NCBI GenBank assembly: GCA_003242255.1
Contig: QGUT01000008.1
Coordinates: 1-26,731, forward strand
Source: Bacillota bacterium
GTDB lineage: Bacteria; Bacillota; Thermosediminibacteria; Thermosediminibacterales; Thermosediminibacteraceae
Direction: 5' to 3'
DNA: 26,731 nt
The notes below the pieces were generated by a model that was not told where the DNA came from, made no database searches, and saw only the letters and a program-made list of their open reading frames with translations. This document shows positions 1-7,754 of this stretch, one piece after another; position 1 is the first letter of the stretch; each line of letters begins with the position of its first letter. The translations under genes were made by a program, and so were the position numbers.

Positions 1-1009
1 CCTGTGGTCTTTGACCAAACGGTAGGGCTGAAACACGTAAGACCTGATCTGGTTTCCCCATGCTATTTCCTTTTGTTCGCCGCGAAGTTCGTTTATCTTC
101 TTCTGCTGTTCCTCCATGTACAGGTTAAAAAGTTTTGCCTTAAGAATTTTCAGGGCAGCGTTTTTGTTGCTCTGTTGGGAGCGTTCGTTCTGGCAGCTCA
201 CCACTATGCCGGTGGGAATGTGGGTGATCCTCACCGCCGATTCGGTCTTGTTCACGTACTGGCCGCCCGCTCCGCCTGCCCTGAAGGTCTCTATTTTCAA
301 ATCTTCAGGCTTTATCTCAATTTCGATATCGTCGTCGATCTCCGGGATGACATCCACCGATGCAAAAGACGTGTGGCGCCTTCCCGCCGCATCGAAGGGC
401 GAAATCCTGACCAGCCTGTGCACGCCCTGTTCGGCCTTGAGATAGCCGTAAGCATAAGGCCCTTCCACCAGAGCGGTAACGCTCTTTATGCCCGCCTCTT
501 CTCCCGGAAGCATATCCATGACCTTGACGCGGTACCCCTTGTCCTCAGCCCACCTGGTGTACATCCTGAAAAGCATCTGAACCCAGTCCTGAGCTTCCGT
601 TCCTCCCGCTCCGGCGTGGAGGGATATGATGGCGTTATTTCTATCGTACTTGCCCCTGAGCAGAGTTCGGATTCTCTTTTTTTCAAACTCCTTTTTGAAT
701 TCTTCGGCTTCACGGACTATCTCATTTAAAGTTTCCTGGTCGTCCGTCTCAAGCCCCAGTTCTATCAAGGCCATCAGGTCTTCCCAATTTTTTTGGAGCG
801 TCCCGAATTCCTCCACCGTCTCCTTCAACTGGTTCAGCTTCTGAAGAACCTCTTGAGCTTCCTGAGGATCATCCCAGAAATTGGAATCGAGGGTTTTCTC
901 TTCAAGCTTTTTTATTTCACCTTTGAGCCTTTCTATTTCAAAGAGCATCCCTCATCTCTTTAATCTGGGGCTCTAAAGCCTCCAATTCGCTTTTTAGTTC
1001 TTCCAGCAT
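1..1009 (-). CDS. prfB: Peptide chain release factor 2 (RF2), partial at the left edge, with programmed +1 frameshift
   Basis: RF2 recognises UGA and UAA stop codons and triggers peptide release on the ribosome. The ATG at 1009 follows a GGGGGAG ribosome binding site. Reading gives a 23-codon first frame starting MLEELKSELEALEP and ending in CTT-TGA. A +1 shift then continues EIERLKGEIKKLEE and stays open to the window edge. Landmarks are LHAGAGGTEAQDW in the central domain and the catalytic GGQ loop in GGAGGQYVNKTESAVR (near 250-290), which contacts the peptidyl-transferase centre. The C-terminal end lies outside the window. It follows secA by about 30 bases on the same strand, the common secA-prfB arrangement in Firmicutes, so the two are probably co-transcribed. 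Synthesis should be self-limiting through the frameshift. Identification is secure. Confidence 0.96.
938..955 (-). promoter_or_regulatory. RF2 programmed +1 frameshift site
   Basis: On the minus strand the sequence reads AGG GAT GCT CTT TGA A. The slippery codon CTT is at 943-941 and the in-frame UGA stop at 940-938. An SD-like AGGG lies a few bases upstream at about 949-952. Slippage of the tRNA from CTT to TTT, helped by the SD-like element, is the known autoregulatory mechanism of prfB: low RF2 slows termination at UGA and favours the shift. The downstream frame encodes the rest of RF2, which shows the shift is required. Confidence 0.93.
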
Positions 1010-1040
1010 CTAAATCTCCCCCATTCTCTGGTTTCTAAAG

Positions 1041-3548
1041 TCAAACGGCTCTGCCGCAGCACTTCTTGTATTTTTTACCGCTGCCGCAAGGGCAGGGATC
1101 GTTTCTCCCGATTTTTTTGCCCTTCTTTACCGGCTGCAGCTTTTCTTCGCCGCCGTGGGAATAGGAGAGGTTCCTGGCCATTTCTCTCCTCTGGGGGGCA
1201 GTTTTGAGCTGCACCCGGAATAGATACCGCAGGGTGTCTTCCTGGATGCTTTTTATCATGTTCTGGAACATCTCGTAGCCTTCTATCTTGTATTCCACCA
1301 AGGGGTCCCTCTGGCCGTAAGCTCTGAGCCCGATACCCTCGCGTAGTTGGTCCATGGCGTCGATGTGGTCCATCCACTTCTGGTCGACGACTTTGAGCAT
1401 TATGACCCTTTCCAGTTCGCGCATGGTCTCTTCGCCGATTTCCGATTCCTTTTGCTCGTACGCTTCGAAAGCCCGCTGGATCAGAATCTCCCGGATTTCC
1501 TCCCTGGTCGGGTCCTCCTTTACCTTATCACCTAAAACGCCCTGAATTCTAAATATATCCGCGAAGTAATCGCTGAGCCCTTTCAAGTCCCAATCCTCGG
1601 GGTGTATATCTTTGCTCGCATATATATCCAACAGGCGGTCGACCACGTCCTCTATCATCTGCTTTATGCTGTCTTTCAGGTTTTCCTGCTCCAGGACCTT
1701 CCTCCTCTGGGAATAAATAACTTCCCTCTGGGTATTCATGACATCGTCGAATTCGAGGACGTGCTTTCTTATTTCGAAGTTTCGGGCCTCCACCTTCTTC
1801 TGGGCGTTCTCTATGGCTTTCGTCACCAGGGGGTGCTCTATGGGCTCGTCATCCTTGACTCCTAAGCGGTCCATGATCCCCCGGATGCTGTCGGAGCCGA
1901 AAAGCCTCATCAGGTCGTCTTCAAGGGATACGTAAAACCGGGAAGAACCCGGGTCCCCCTGGCGCCCGGACCGGCCCCTCAACTGGTTGTCGATCCGCCG
2001 GGCTTCGTGGCGCTCGGTGCCGATGACGTGAAGCCCGCCCAATTCGGCCACCCCTTCGCCTAAGACGATGTCGGTGCCGCGCCCGGCCATATTTGTAGCA
2101 ATGGTCACGGCTCCCTTTTGTCCGGCCTTGGCTATTATTTCGGCTTCCTTCTCGTGGTACTTGGCGTTCAACACCTGGTGGGGGATACCCCTTCGCTTCA
2201 GCATTTCGCTCAACATTTCGGATTTTTCAATGGAGATAGTGCCTACCAGCACCGGCTGGCCCCGCCGGTAGCAATCCTCGATTTCGCGGACCACCGCTTC
2301 GAACTTGGCCTTTTCGGTCTTGTAGACCACGTCCGGATAGTCCACCCGTATCATCGGCTTGTTGGTGGGGATCACCACCACGTCCATGCCGTAAATCTTC
2401 CTGAATTCTTCCTCTTCGGTCGCGGCGGTGCCCGTCATTCCGGCGAGTTTTTTATACATCCTGAAATAATTCTGGAAGGTTATGGTGGCGAGGGTCTTGC
2501 TCTCCCGCTCGACCTTTACCCCTTCCTTAGCTTCTATCGCCTGGTGAAGCCCTTCGCTGTACCTGCGCCCGTACATCAGCCTTCCCGTGAATTCGTCCAC
2601 TATTATGACCTGGCCGTCTTTTACCACGTAATCCCTGTCCCTCTTCATGAGGGCATGGGCCTTCAGGGCCTGGTGGAAGTGGTGCAAGAGTTCCATATTT
2701 TCTTCATCGTACAGGTTATCTACTCCCAGAAAATCTTCGGCTTTTTTGATTCCCTTTTCGGTGGGGATTACGCTGTGGGCCTTTTCGTCAACGATGTAGT
2801 CTTCCCCCGCTTTTAGCCTGGGCACGAAGCGGGCAAACCGGTAATAGATATCGGTGGACTCTTCGGCCTGCCCTGAGATTATGAGGGGGGTTCGGGCTTC
2901 GTCTATTAGGATGCTGTCCACCTCGTCGATTATGGCATAGTTGAGTTCTCTCTGGACGATGTGCTCTTTGTAAATCACCATGTTGTCCCTTAGGTAATCA
3001 AAGCCGAATTCGTTGTTGGTGCCGTAAGTTATGTCCGCGCTGTAAGCCTTTTTCCTCTCCTGAAAATCCAGGCCGTGTACAATCAGCCCTACCTCAAGCC
3101 CTAAAAATTTATAGATTTCGCCCATCCACTCACTGTCGCGCCTGGCCAGATAGTCGTTGACGGTGACCACGTGAACTCCTTTTCCGGTCAGGGCATTAAG
3201 ATAGGCCGGCATGGTGGCGACCAAAGTCTTGCCTTCGCCAGTTTTCATTTCGGCAATTCTTCCCTGGTGCAGCACTATGGCTCCCATGACCTGGACGTCA
3301 AAGGGCCTCATCCCCAAAGTTCTCCTCGCCGCTTCCCGGACCACCGCATAGGCCTCGGGCAGCAAGTCGTCCAGGGTTTCTCCGGCCCTCAATCTATTTT
3401 TAAATTCATTGGTCTTTTCCCTAAGCTGGCTGTCAGAAAGCACTTTCATCCTGGGTTCCCAGTCGCTGACCTTTTCCACTATGGGCATGAGCTTTTTTAT
3501 TTCTCTCTCATTCGGGTCTCCTAATATTTTCTTCAGTATCCCGAACAT
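1041..3548 (-). CDS. secA: Protein translocase ATPase SecA
   Basis: SecA is the motor that pushes preproteins through SecYEG at the inner face of the membrane. The 835-residue length is normal for the family. Visible elements: Walker A MKTGEGKT at about residues 101-108, the helicase-like TVNDYLARRD and DEVDSILIDEARTPL motifs, the RGTDIVLG and QLRGRSGRQGD motifs of the second nucleotide-binding fold, and a C-terminal SEC-C zinc motif with C819, C821, C830 and C831. The ATG at 3548 is preceded by GAGGTGAT at good spacing. prfB follows after about 30 bases. An upstream terminator at 3561-3593 separates it from the DUF5317 gene. I saw no clear promoter in the short gap, so part of the transcription may be read-through past that terminator. 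Confidence 0.98.
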   Translation of the reverse strand: MFGILKKILGDPNEREIKKLMPIVEKVSDWEPRMKVLSDSQLREKTNEFKNRLRAGETLDDLLPEAYAVVREAARRTLGMRPFDVQVMGAIVLHQGRIAEMKTGEGKTLVATMPAYLNALTGKGVHVVTVNDYLARRDSEWMGEIYKFLGLEVGLIVHGLDFQERKKAYSADITYGTNNEFGFDYLRDNMVIYKEHIVQRELNYAIIDEVDSILIDEARTPLIISGQAEESTDIYYRFARFVPRLKAGEDYIVDEKAHSVIPTEKGIKKAEDFLGVDNLYDEENMELLHHFHQALKAHALMKRDRDYVVKDGQVIIVDEFTGRLMYGRRYSEGLHQAIEAKEGVKVERESKTLATITFQNYFRMYKKLAGMTGTAATEEEEFRKIYGMDVVVIPTNKPMIRVDYPDVVYKTEKAKFEAVVREIEDCYRRGQPVLVGTISIEKSEMLSEMLKRRGIPHQVLNAKYHEKEAEIIAKAGQKGAVTIATNMAGRGTDIVLGEGVAELGGLHVIGTERHEARRIDNQLRGRSGRQGDPGSSRFYVSLEDDLMRLFGSDSIRGIMDRLGVKDDEPIEHPLVTKAIENAQKKVEARNFEIRKHVLEFDDVMNTQREVIYSQRRKVLEQENLKDSIKQMIEDVVDRLLDIYASKDIHPEDWDLKGLSDYFADIFRIQGVLGDKVKEDPTREEIREILIQRAFEAYEQKESEIGEETMRELERVIMLKVVDQKWMDHIDAMDQLREGIGLRAYGQRDPLVEYKIEGYEMFQNMIKSIQEDTLRYLFRVQLKTAPQRREMARNLSYSHGGEEKLQPVKKGKKIGRNDPCPCGSGKKYKKCCGRAV

Positions 3549-3560
3549 CTTATCACCTCA

Positions 3561-3593
3561 AAAATTTTAAAGGAACCTCTTTTACAGGTTCCT
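3561..3593 (-). terminator. Intrinsic terminator after the DUF5317 gene
   Basis: On the minus strand an 8-bp stem AGGAACCT / AGGTTCCT (3586-3593 and 3571-3578) encloses a 7-base loop. It is followed by TTTAAAATTTTT. It begins just after the stop of the DUF5317-like gene and lies immediately upstream of the secA ribosome binding site. Confidence 0.8.
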
Positions 3594-3595
3594 CT

Positions 3596-4177
3596 TCAAT
3601 TTCTTCTACCTATTTTATCATTCGCCGATGTCTTTTTCAACATAGCTTCCTGGATCAGGGTAAAAACGCCTAGGCCCATCAGGACGTCCCCCAGGCTGAA
3701 CACTTTGGGATTGGGATAAGGTTTTGGCAGGGGTAAAATATCTCCAAAGAGCTTGAATTTGGTCTCCGACGTCATGGCAGCGTGGTAAGGGTAGAGAGGG
3801 CTGAAGAGCTCCTGTTTAAAGTCGCCCAGTCCCGCCACATCGACGGCCCAGAGAGATACAGGCATCTTGCCGCCGTTGGCGATTATCGCGAGGAAATTCA
3901 GCAAAACCCCCAGAGTTGCGATCCTCAGGGGCTTTAAATGCCAATTGGAAAGGAGGCTATACAGCAAAAGGCCGTAGGAAATAAAGGACAGGATTGACAT
4001 GTGTTGAACTATGTACCCTTTTAAAGAACCTCCTAGTATCACGGGCAAATATCGGATTATGAAGGATAAAAATATGAGTTCCGGTCTCTTTATGGGGATT
4101 TCGGCAAGTCTCTGTAAACTTCCTCCTCTTAAAAGACCTATGGTCATCGAGAGAATCATGAAATCAACGAGCAACAT
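3596..4177 (-). CDS. DUF5317-like integral membrane protein
   Basis: The product is 193 residues, strongly hydrophobic, with about five membrane segments. It starts MLLVDFMILSMTIGLLRGGS and ends with a short basic tail KIGRRN. The middle contains NGGKMPVSLWAVDVAGL and YPYHAAMTSETKFKLFGDIL, a pattern I associate with the uncharacterised DUF5317 family found beside HD-GYP genes in Clostridia. The family assignment is from memory and moderate. No catalytic motif is evident. The start overlaps the 3' end of the HD-GYP gene by 14 bases, so translation is probably coupled and the two proteins may work together in the membrane. A terminator follows the stop codon. Confidence 0.75.
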   Translation of the reverse strand: MLLVDFMILSMTIGLLRGGSLQRLAEIPIKRPELIFLSFIIRYLPVILGGSLKGYIVQHMSILSFISYGLLLYSLLSNWHLKPLRIATLGVLLNFLAIIANGGKMPVSLWAVDVAGLGDFKQELFSPLYPYHAAMTSETKFKLFGDILPLPKPYPNPKVFSLGDVLMGLGVFTLIQEAMLKKTSANDKIGRRN

Positions 4178-5420
4178 ACCGCCCCAATTTCTCCCCTTTT
4201 ACAACTTTTCTTAAGGCCTCCACTACCTCAGCCTTTAATTTGGTGCCGGAGTCCCGTTCGATCTCCTTCAACGCTTCCTCGACAGTCAATGTATTCCTAT
4301 AAGGCCTGTCCGTAGTAAGGGCGTCGAAAACATCGGCCACCGCTATTATTTGCGCCCCTAGAGGAATTTCTTTCCCCTTCAGGCCTTCCGGATAGCCGCT
4401 GCCGTCCAGCCTCTCATGATGGTACCTTATAAAAAGAGAGGCCAGATAGAGAAAATCCACTTTTTCTACTATGTTGGCCCCCAGCTCGGAATGGGTCTTT
4501 ATCTTGTCATACTCTTCTTCCGAGAGCTTGCTGGGCTTGTTCAATATGGGCTCAGGTATGCCTATCTTTCCGATGTCGTGAAGCAAGGCCGCATAGTGCA
4601 GTGCGTTTATCAAATCTGGATCCAGCCTCATTTCTTCCGCCATAGCAACCGCCAACCGTGCAACCCGCTCGGAATGACCTTTCGTGGAAGGGTCCTTAGT
4701 TTCAATGGCGCTGGCAAGAGCCTGAATCGTTTCCAGGTACACCTTTTTCATGTCCATATACAGCTTAAAGGAATGGCGAGCGATAAACAGCGGGATCAGG
4801 AACAAAATAAGACCTATCGCCCCGGCATTGACATATATGACGGCCAGCAGAATGCCCAACGGCGCAAGGGCGATGTAATTGGGTAGGGCCCCTTTGAAGG
4901 TGGTCAAAAAAATGTATTTGGGGGATTTTTTTAGAAATATCGACAAACCGAGCGTCATTATGCCTACATTTAATATAAAGTAAGAAAAAATCAAAGCAAT
5001 TAAAGGCCACAAATTTTCTAAATTAATTACGCCCGGAGTCCCACCTAATTTTTCGTAAATATAGCCGGAACCTCCTACCATTATAGTGTACAGTGCCACA
5101 TTTAAAGTCTTTTTAATTAGAGCATCTTTATACAACTTGTGTTCCAACTGAGATAATAAGGAGGAAATCAGGGCTACCAATACACTTGTTTTGTATCCTA
5201 ATATAATAATTGACCCCAGATATACCGCAAAACCGACCGTGACCTCCGCGTCGTTCATGAGTTTCACTGGAAAAAGTTCCGCCATTAGGGCAAATAAAAT
5301 AAAAACACTAACGGTCTTTATATCAGATCTCAAAATGGAATTACAGGAATCTATTAGAAAAAACCCTGCTGCCAATAAGACAAAAATTACGTATAATTTT
5401 CCCAATTTACTGTGCCACAT
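4164..5420 (-). CDS. Membrane-anchored HD-GYP phosphodiesterase-like protein
   Basis: The N-terminal 190 or so residues form about six membrane helices. The C-terminal half is an HD-GYP domain, a family that hydrolyses cyclic di-GMP or related dinucleotides. Visible motifs include TKGHSERVARLA, LLHDIGKIGIP (H281, D282), the second pair H334-H335 followed by DGSGYPEGLKG, and the terminal AVADVFDALTTDRPYR. The metal-binding residues and the GYP core therefore look intact, so it is predicted active. I chose the ATG at 5420 because AGGGTGA lies at good spacing before it. A GTG four codons upstream (5432) would have no room for a ribosome binding site. It overlaps the DUF5317-like gene downstream. 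The 29-residue mini-protein gene lies about 70 bases upstream on the same strand. The signal sensed by the membrane part is unknown. Confidence 0.9.
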   Translation of the reverse strand: MWHSKLGKLYVIFVLLAAGFFLIDSCNSILRSDIKTVSVFILFALMAELFPVKLMNDAEVTVGFAVYLGSIIILGYKTSVLVALISSLLSQLEHKLYKDALIKKTLNVALYTIMVGGSGYIYEKLGGTPGVINLENLWPLIALIFSYFILNVGIMTLGLSIFLKKSPKYIFLTTFKGALPNYIALAPLGILLAVIYVNAGAIGLILFLIPLFIARHSFKLYMDMKKVYLETIQALASAIETKDPSTKGHSERVARLAVAMAEEMRLDPDLINALHYAALLHDIGKIGIPEPILNKPSKLSEEEYDKIKTHSELGANIVEKVDFLYLASLFIRYHHERLDGSGYPEGLKGKEIPLGAQIIAVADVFDALTTDRPYRNTLTVEEALKEIERDSGTKLKAEVVEALRKVVKGEKLGRYVAR

Positions 5421-5489
5421 TTTTTTATTCACCCTAAAATGTAAATATAATTTAATAATTAGAAAAAGGGCCGACGTAAGGAAAAGGTA

Positions 5490-5579
5490 TCAACCGCCGA
5501 ATCTGAAATTAGCACCGCCGGCAAGGACAAGAGCCATCAATGCCAGCAAGATCTTTAAAAGAGTAGCATTGATTTTCAT
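5490..5579 (-). CDS. Small hydrophobic 29-residue protein
   Basis: This short reading frame starts at ATG 5579 and ends at TGA 5492-5490. It is preceded by a very strong ribosome binding site (GGAGGAGG, about 8 bases upstream). The product begins MKINATLLK, has a central leucine/alanine-rich segment long enough to cross or lie on a membrane, and ends NFRFGG. It has a basic N-terminus and no cysteine, so it is not an AgrD-type thiolactone precursor. I do not recognise it. It lies directly upstream of the membrane HD-GYP gene on the same strand, which suggests a small accessory subunit or a signal peptide for that receptor. This is inference only. Support for translation is the ribosome binding site and composition. 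Confidence 0.55.
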   Translation of the reverse strand: MKINATLLKILLALMALVLAGGANFRFGG

Positions 5580-5675
5580 TGTAAGCAGCCTCCTCCCTGT
5601 CTACGGTGCTCTGCCCCACCGCTAGTAGAGCAGGCAAATATTTAAACCGCTCCGCTTCGTCGGCCCTTTAAAAAG

Positions 5676-6338
5676 CTATTCCTTTTTTTCTTTTATCAAA
5701 AAACTTAAACGCCGGTTTACGGCGTTGAGCACCGCCACAACCACACTCTCTCCTTTGTCCTCTCTGAAGATGGAAGAACCCAAAAAGGACTCTTCACCTC
5801 CGTTGGTCAGGATTGAGACTAGCACAGCTATTGCTTCTCTTTCGCCTATCCTGAATGTACTTATGTCCTCCAAGGCAATTAGAAAATCCTTGCCCGCATA
5901 CTGCTGTATCGCATTGATGGTCGCCTGGGCAATCAATTTTAAATAGTGCTTATATGTACCTGATCCGGATGCCCGCCCTTCGTACACTTTATCTTCCGCA
6001 TCACGCAGAGATACGGCAACTTCGTAGCTGTACTTGCCCTTTTTCACCGTGAGGCCATCTATTCTCAAACGGGTTTCCGCAGTACAATTATCTTCTTTCT
6101 CTAGCTGGGCCACGCTGATCTTTTTGTGGTCTATTTCTGAGCCAAATGTGGCAATGAGAGCTGACTCTATATCTCTCACTATCTGTTTCGGATTTCTGTT
6201 GGAATTGGCAAGCACGTGAATTTCTGAAATTTTGCCGTCGGGTGTTGTTATAATTTTTGCGGAAACTACATCTTTTATCTTCTGTATAATTCCTTCGTAA
6301 TGCCTTATTACTTCTTCTCTAAGAAGCTTTTCGTCCAT
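5676..6338 (-). CDS. Conserved protein of unknown function
   Basis: The product is 220 residues, soluble, without a signal peptide. The N-terminal region (about residues 5-85) has a compact alpha/beta pattern with KIITTPDGKISEIHVLANS, NPKQIVRDIESALIATFG and IDHKKISVAQLE. I have a memory of a similar segment in uncharacterised proteins of Firmicutes and Actinobacteria but know no function. The second half repeats a strand-rich pattern (LTVKKGKYSYEVAVSLRDAED, TFRIGEREAIAVLVSIL). I chose the ATG at 6338 because GGCGGGGGG lies just upstream of it. An in-frame ATG at 6356 lies only two bases after a weak GGA. It lies downstream of the thiT terminator and upstream of the mini-protein and HD-GYP genes on the same strand. 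Confidence 0.75.
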   Translation of the reverse strand: MDEKLLREEVIRHYEGIIQKIKDVVSAKIITTPDGKISEIHVLANSNRNPKQIVRDIESALIATFGSEIDHKKISVAQLEKEDNCTAETRLRIDGLTVKKGKYSYEVAVSLRDAEDKVYEGRASGSGTYKHYLKLIAQATINAIQQYAGKDFLIALEDISTFRIGEREAIAVLVSILTNGGEESFLGSSIFREDKGESVVVAVLNAVNRRLSFLIKEKKE

Positions 6339-6420
6339 AAGATCCCCCCGCCTCATTCCAATATATACATTCGACCATAATCTGTTAATTCCTTCTTTTG
6401 CCTTTAGAAATTTCGTAAAA

Positions 6421-6443
6421 AAAAAAAAGCGGTTAAAACCGCT
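6421..6443 (-). terminator. Intrinsic terminator after thiT
   Basis: On the minus strand the palindrome AGCGGTTTTAACCGCT (6443-6428) is followed directly by about twelve T residues. It begins on the last base of the thiT stop codon region, a very compact gene end. Confidence 0.85.
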
Positions 6444-6970
6444 CAGGAAAGGTACTTGGTATCTTCGTTCTTGTTGAGAAACCTATAAAACACAAACCTT
6501 ACCGCCAGCAGGCTTATGGCCAATTCCGGCAGCAGATAGGCCCCGTTGTACACGAGGGAGTAAACTACCGCATTCATCCCCTCTGGAGCGTATGAGCCAA
6601 AGAAAATGACCCCTGCAAGAAAGTGGGATATGAACCTCCCCAATATCCCGATGGTTACGCCGGCCCAATAATTTTTGCCAAACAATCCGGCCAGGCCCAG
6701 CAAACCGAAAGCCATCGGGTACTCTAAAATCAGCTGTACCGGATGCACGACGTATGGCTCTATTACGAGCTGCAAAAAGCCGTACGCCACACCTGCCGTT
6801 ATACCCTTCGCTGCACCGTTTCTCAAAGAGTAAAGCAGGATGGGGACCATACTTCCTAAAGTGACCGAACCGCCGTACGGCGCTTCAAATAACTTTATGA
6901 AGCTCAAAATAGTAGCTATGCCCACCATAAGGGCCCCTTCGATCAGCGTTGACAGCGAATTTCTCCTCAT
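6443..6970 (-). CDS. thiT: Energy-coupling factor thiamine transporter ThiT
   Basis: ThiT is the membrane substrate-capture (S) component that binds thiamine and partners with a shared ECF ATPase/transmembrane module encoded elsewhere. The product is 175 residues with about six helices. It contains features of the family: KLFEAPYGGSVTLGSMVPI near the N-terminus, GVAYGFLQL, and FLAGVIFFGSYAPEGMNAVVYSLVYNGAYLLPEL toward the C-terminus (position about 110-150). The ATG at 6970 is preceded by AAGGGGAAGG. An upstream in-frame start would lie inside the riboswitch expression platform and is rejected. A TPP riboswitch with terminator lies upstream, so expression should fall when thiamine pyrophosphate is plentiful. 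Both the protein and the riboswitch agree on thiamine as the substrate. Confidence 0.93.
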   Translation of the reverse strand: MRRNSLSTLIEGALMVGIATILSFIKLFEAPYGGSVTLGSMVPILLYSLRNGAAKGITAGVAYGFLQLVIEPYVVHPVQLILEYPMAFGLLGLAGLFGKNYWAGVTIGILGRFISHFLAGVIFFGSYAPEGMNAVVYSLVYNGAYLLPELAISLLAVRFVFYRFLNKNEDTKYLS

Positions 6971-6985
6971 AAATCCTTCCCCTTT

Positions 6986-7017
6986 CATAAAAATTAAAGC
7001 CCACCGCATAGGTGGGC
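6986..7017 (-). terminator. Riboswitch-controlled attenuator terminator of thiT
   Basis: On the minus strand the stem GCCCACC / GGTGGGC (7017-7011 and 7005-6999) with a five-base loop is followed by TTTAATTTTT. It lies between the TPP aptamer and the thiT ribosome binding site. It fits the expression platform of a transcription-terminating riboswitch. Confidence 0.85.
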
Positions 7018-7035
7018 ATGTAAACCAAAGGTTCA

Positions 7036-7125
7036 CGTGCTTCCCTACGCGGGCATTACCCCGGTCAGGTTCTTGGGGTCGAAGCCTGAAATTGGCTTCC
7101 TCTCAGCCGAAGCTCCCCCAGCACG
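7036..7125 (-). promoter_or_regulatory. TPP (thi-box) riboswitch aptamer
   Basis: The minus strand carries the conserved thi-box elements in order: GGGGGAGC, CTGAGAGG, then a variable arm, ACCCC, GAACCTGACCGGGGTAATG and CCGCGTAGGGAAGC. The closing helix P1 is formed by CGTGC (7125-7121) and GCACG (7040-7036). The aptamer binds thiamine pyrophosphate. Its position directly before thiT and a hairpin terminator indicates control of thiamine uptake by premature termination. A perfect TTGACA (minus strand, 7158-7153) lies upstream, but I find only a poor -10 at the standard distance. Confidence 0.95.
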
Positions 7126-7130
7126 ATTCG

Positions 7131-7416
7131 CATCTTCCAGCCTTATTAAATTTGTCAACGGAAGAATAAAATATTGAAATCCTTATAATATATTTTATAT
7201 CAAATTTTGGTACAGACCGCAATACTTTTAGAACTGATTTAAGGATTTTTTTTGAAAAAAAACAAGAGATTTTAAGAATGGACCCCTTCCGCCGCTTTAA
7301 TCTATTAATAGCAACAAAAAGCAGTAAAAATTTTTATTCCTTAAGATTTGCTTTTGTTATATAAGAGGAGTAAGGTTTATAAAAGAATTTGCAAACAGCA
7401 AAGAAGGTGATGAAAA
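7131..7416. other. AT-rich intergenic region between thiT and the V-ATPase operon
   Basis: This 286-base divergent gap must hold the minus-strand thiT promoter and the plus-strand ATPase operon promoter. On the minus strand I see TTGACA at 7158-7153. On the plus strand AT-rich hexamers such as TATATA near 7360-7366 could be a -10, with no convincing -35. I see no coding sequence and no conserved RNA structure in it. Confidence 0.5.
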
Positions 7417-7752
7417 TTGGAGGACAGGGCAGTAGAACTGGCTATTGCGCGCTTTATCGAGATAGACGACAAAGCAGCAGAAATAAAAGAAGCGAGGGAG
7501 AAAAATCTATCCGAACTGGAAGCCCAATATCGGCGGGAAATCCATGACATGGTAGAAAATTACAACCGGAAAACCGAGGAAAAAGTAAAAGAAATTTTTT
7601 CAAAAGCACTGAGCGAAGGCGAGAGCAAAGTGGAAGAATTGCGCAAAAAATCAAATGAGCTCATAGAAATTATGGAAGCGAAGTACCTTAAAATAAAGGA
7701 CGATATCATAAACAAATTTTTTAACGAGATATTTTATCTAAAGAGGTTTTAA
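7417..7752 (+). CDS. V/A-type ATPase subunit G/H-like (peripheral stalk coiled coil)
   Basis: The product has 111 residues with high Glu/Lys content and continuous heptad-like coiled coil (AAEIKEAREKNLSELEAQYR, then ESKVEELRKKSNELIEIM). It fits the small subunit that pairs with subunit E to form the peripheral stalk, which holds the catalytic head still during rotation. The start is TTG at 7417, preceded by AAGGTGA at good spacing. An ATG at 7410 is in a different frame and leads to an unlikely product. It is first in the nine-gene ATPase operon, 2 bases before subunit C. Sequence conservation in this subunit is low, so the call rests on composition and operon position. Confidence 0.8.
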   Translation: MEDRAVELAIARFIEIDDKAAEIKEAREKNLSELEAQYRREIHDMVENYNRKTEEKVKEIFSKALSEGESKVEELRKKSNELIEIMEAKYLKIKDDIINKFFNEIFYLKRF

Positions 7753-7754
7753 TT

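Noticed and set aside
2118..2816. Long plus-strand open frame (232 codons) opposite secA
   Set aside because: It is antisense to a well-conserved gene, has no recognisable ribosome binding site or family features, and results from the base composition of the secA codons.
5481..5560. Resemblance of plus-strand CCGAATCTGAAATTAG to the start of a ydaO (c-di-AMP) riboswitch
   Set aside because: The later conserved blocks of that riboswitch are missing, no plus-strand gene follows, and the stretch is the coding sequence of the small minus-strand protein.
5580..5675. Possible c-di-GMP riboswitch in the leader of the mini-protein/HD-GYP genes
   Set aside because: The minus strand has a TGCTCT/AGAGCA hairpin, but the conserved core of the class I or class II c-di-GMP aptamers is not present.
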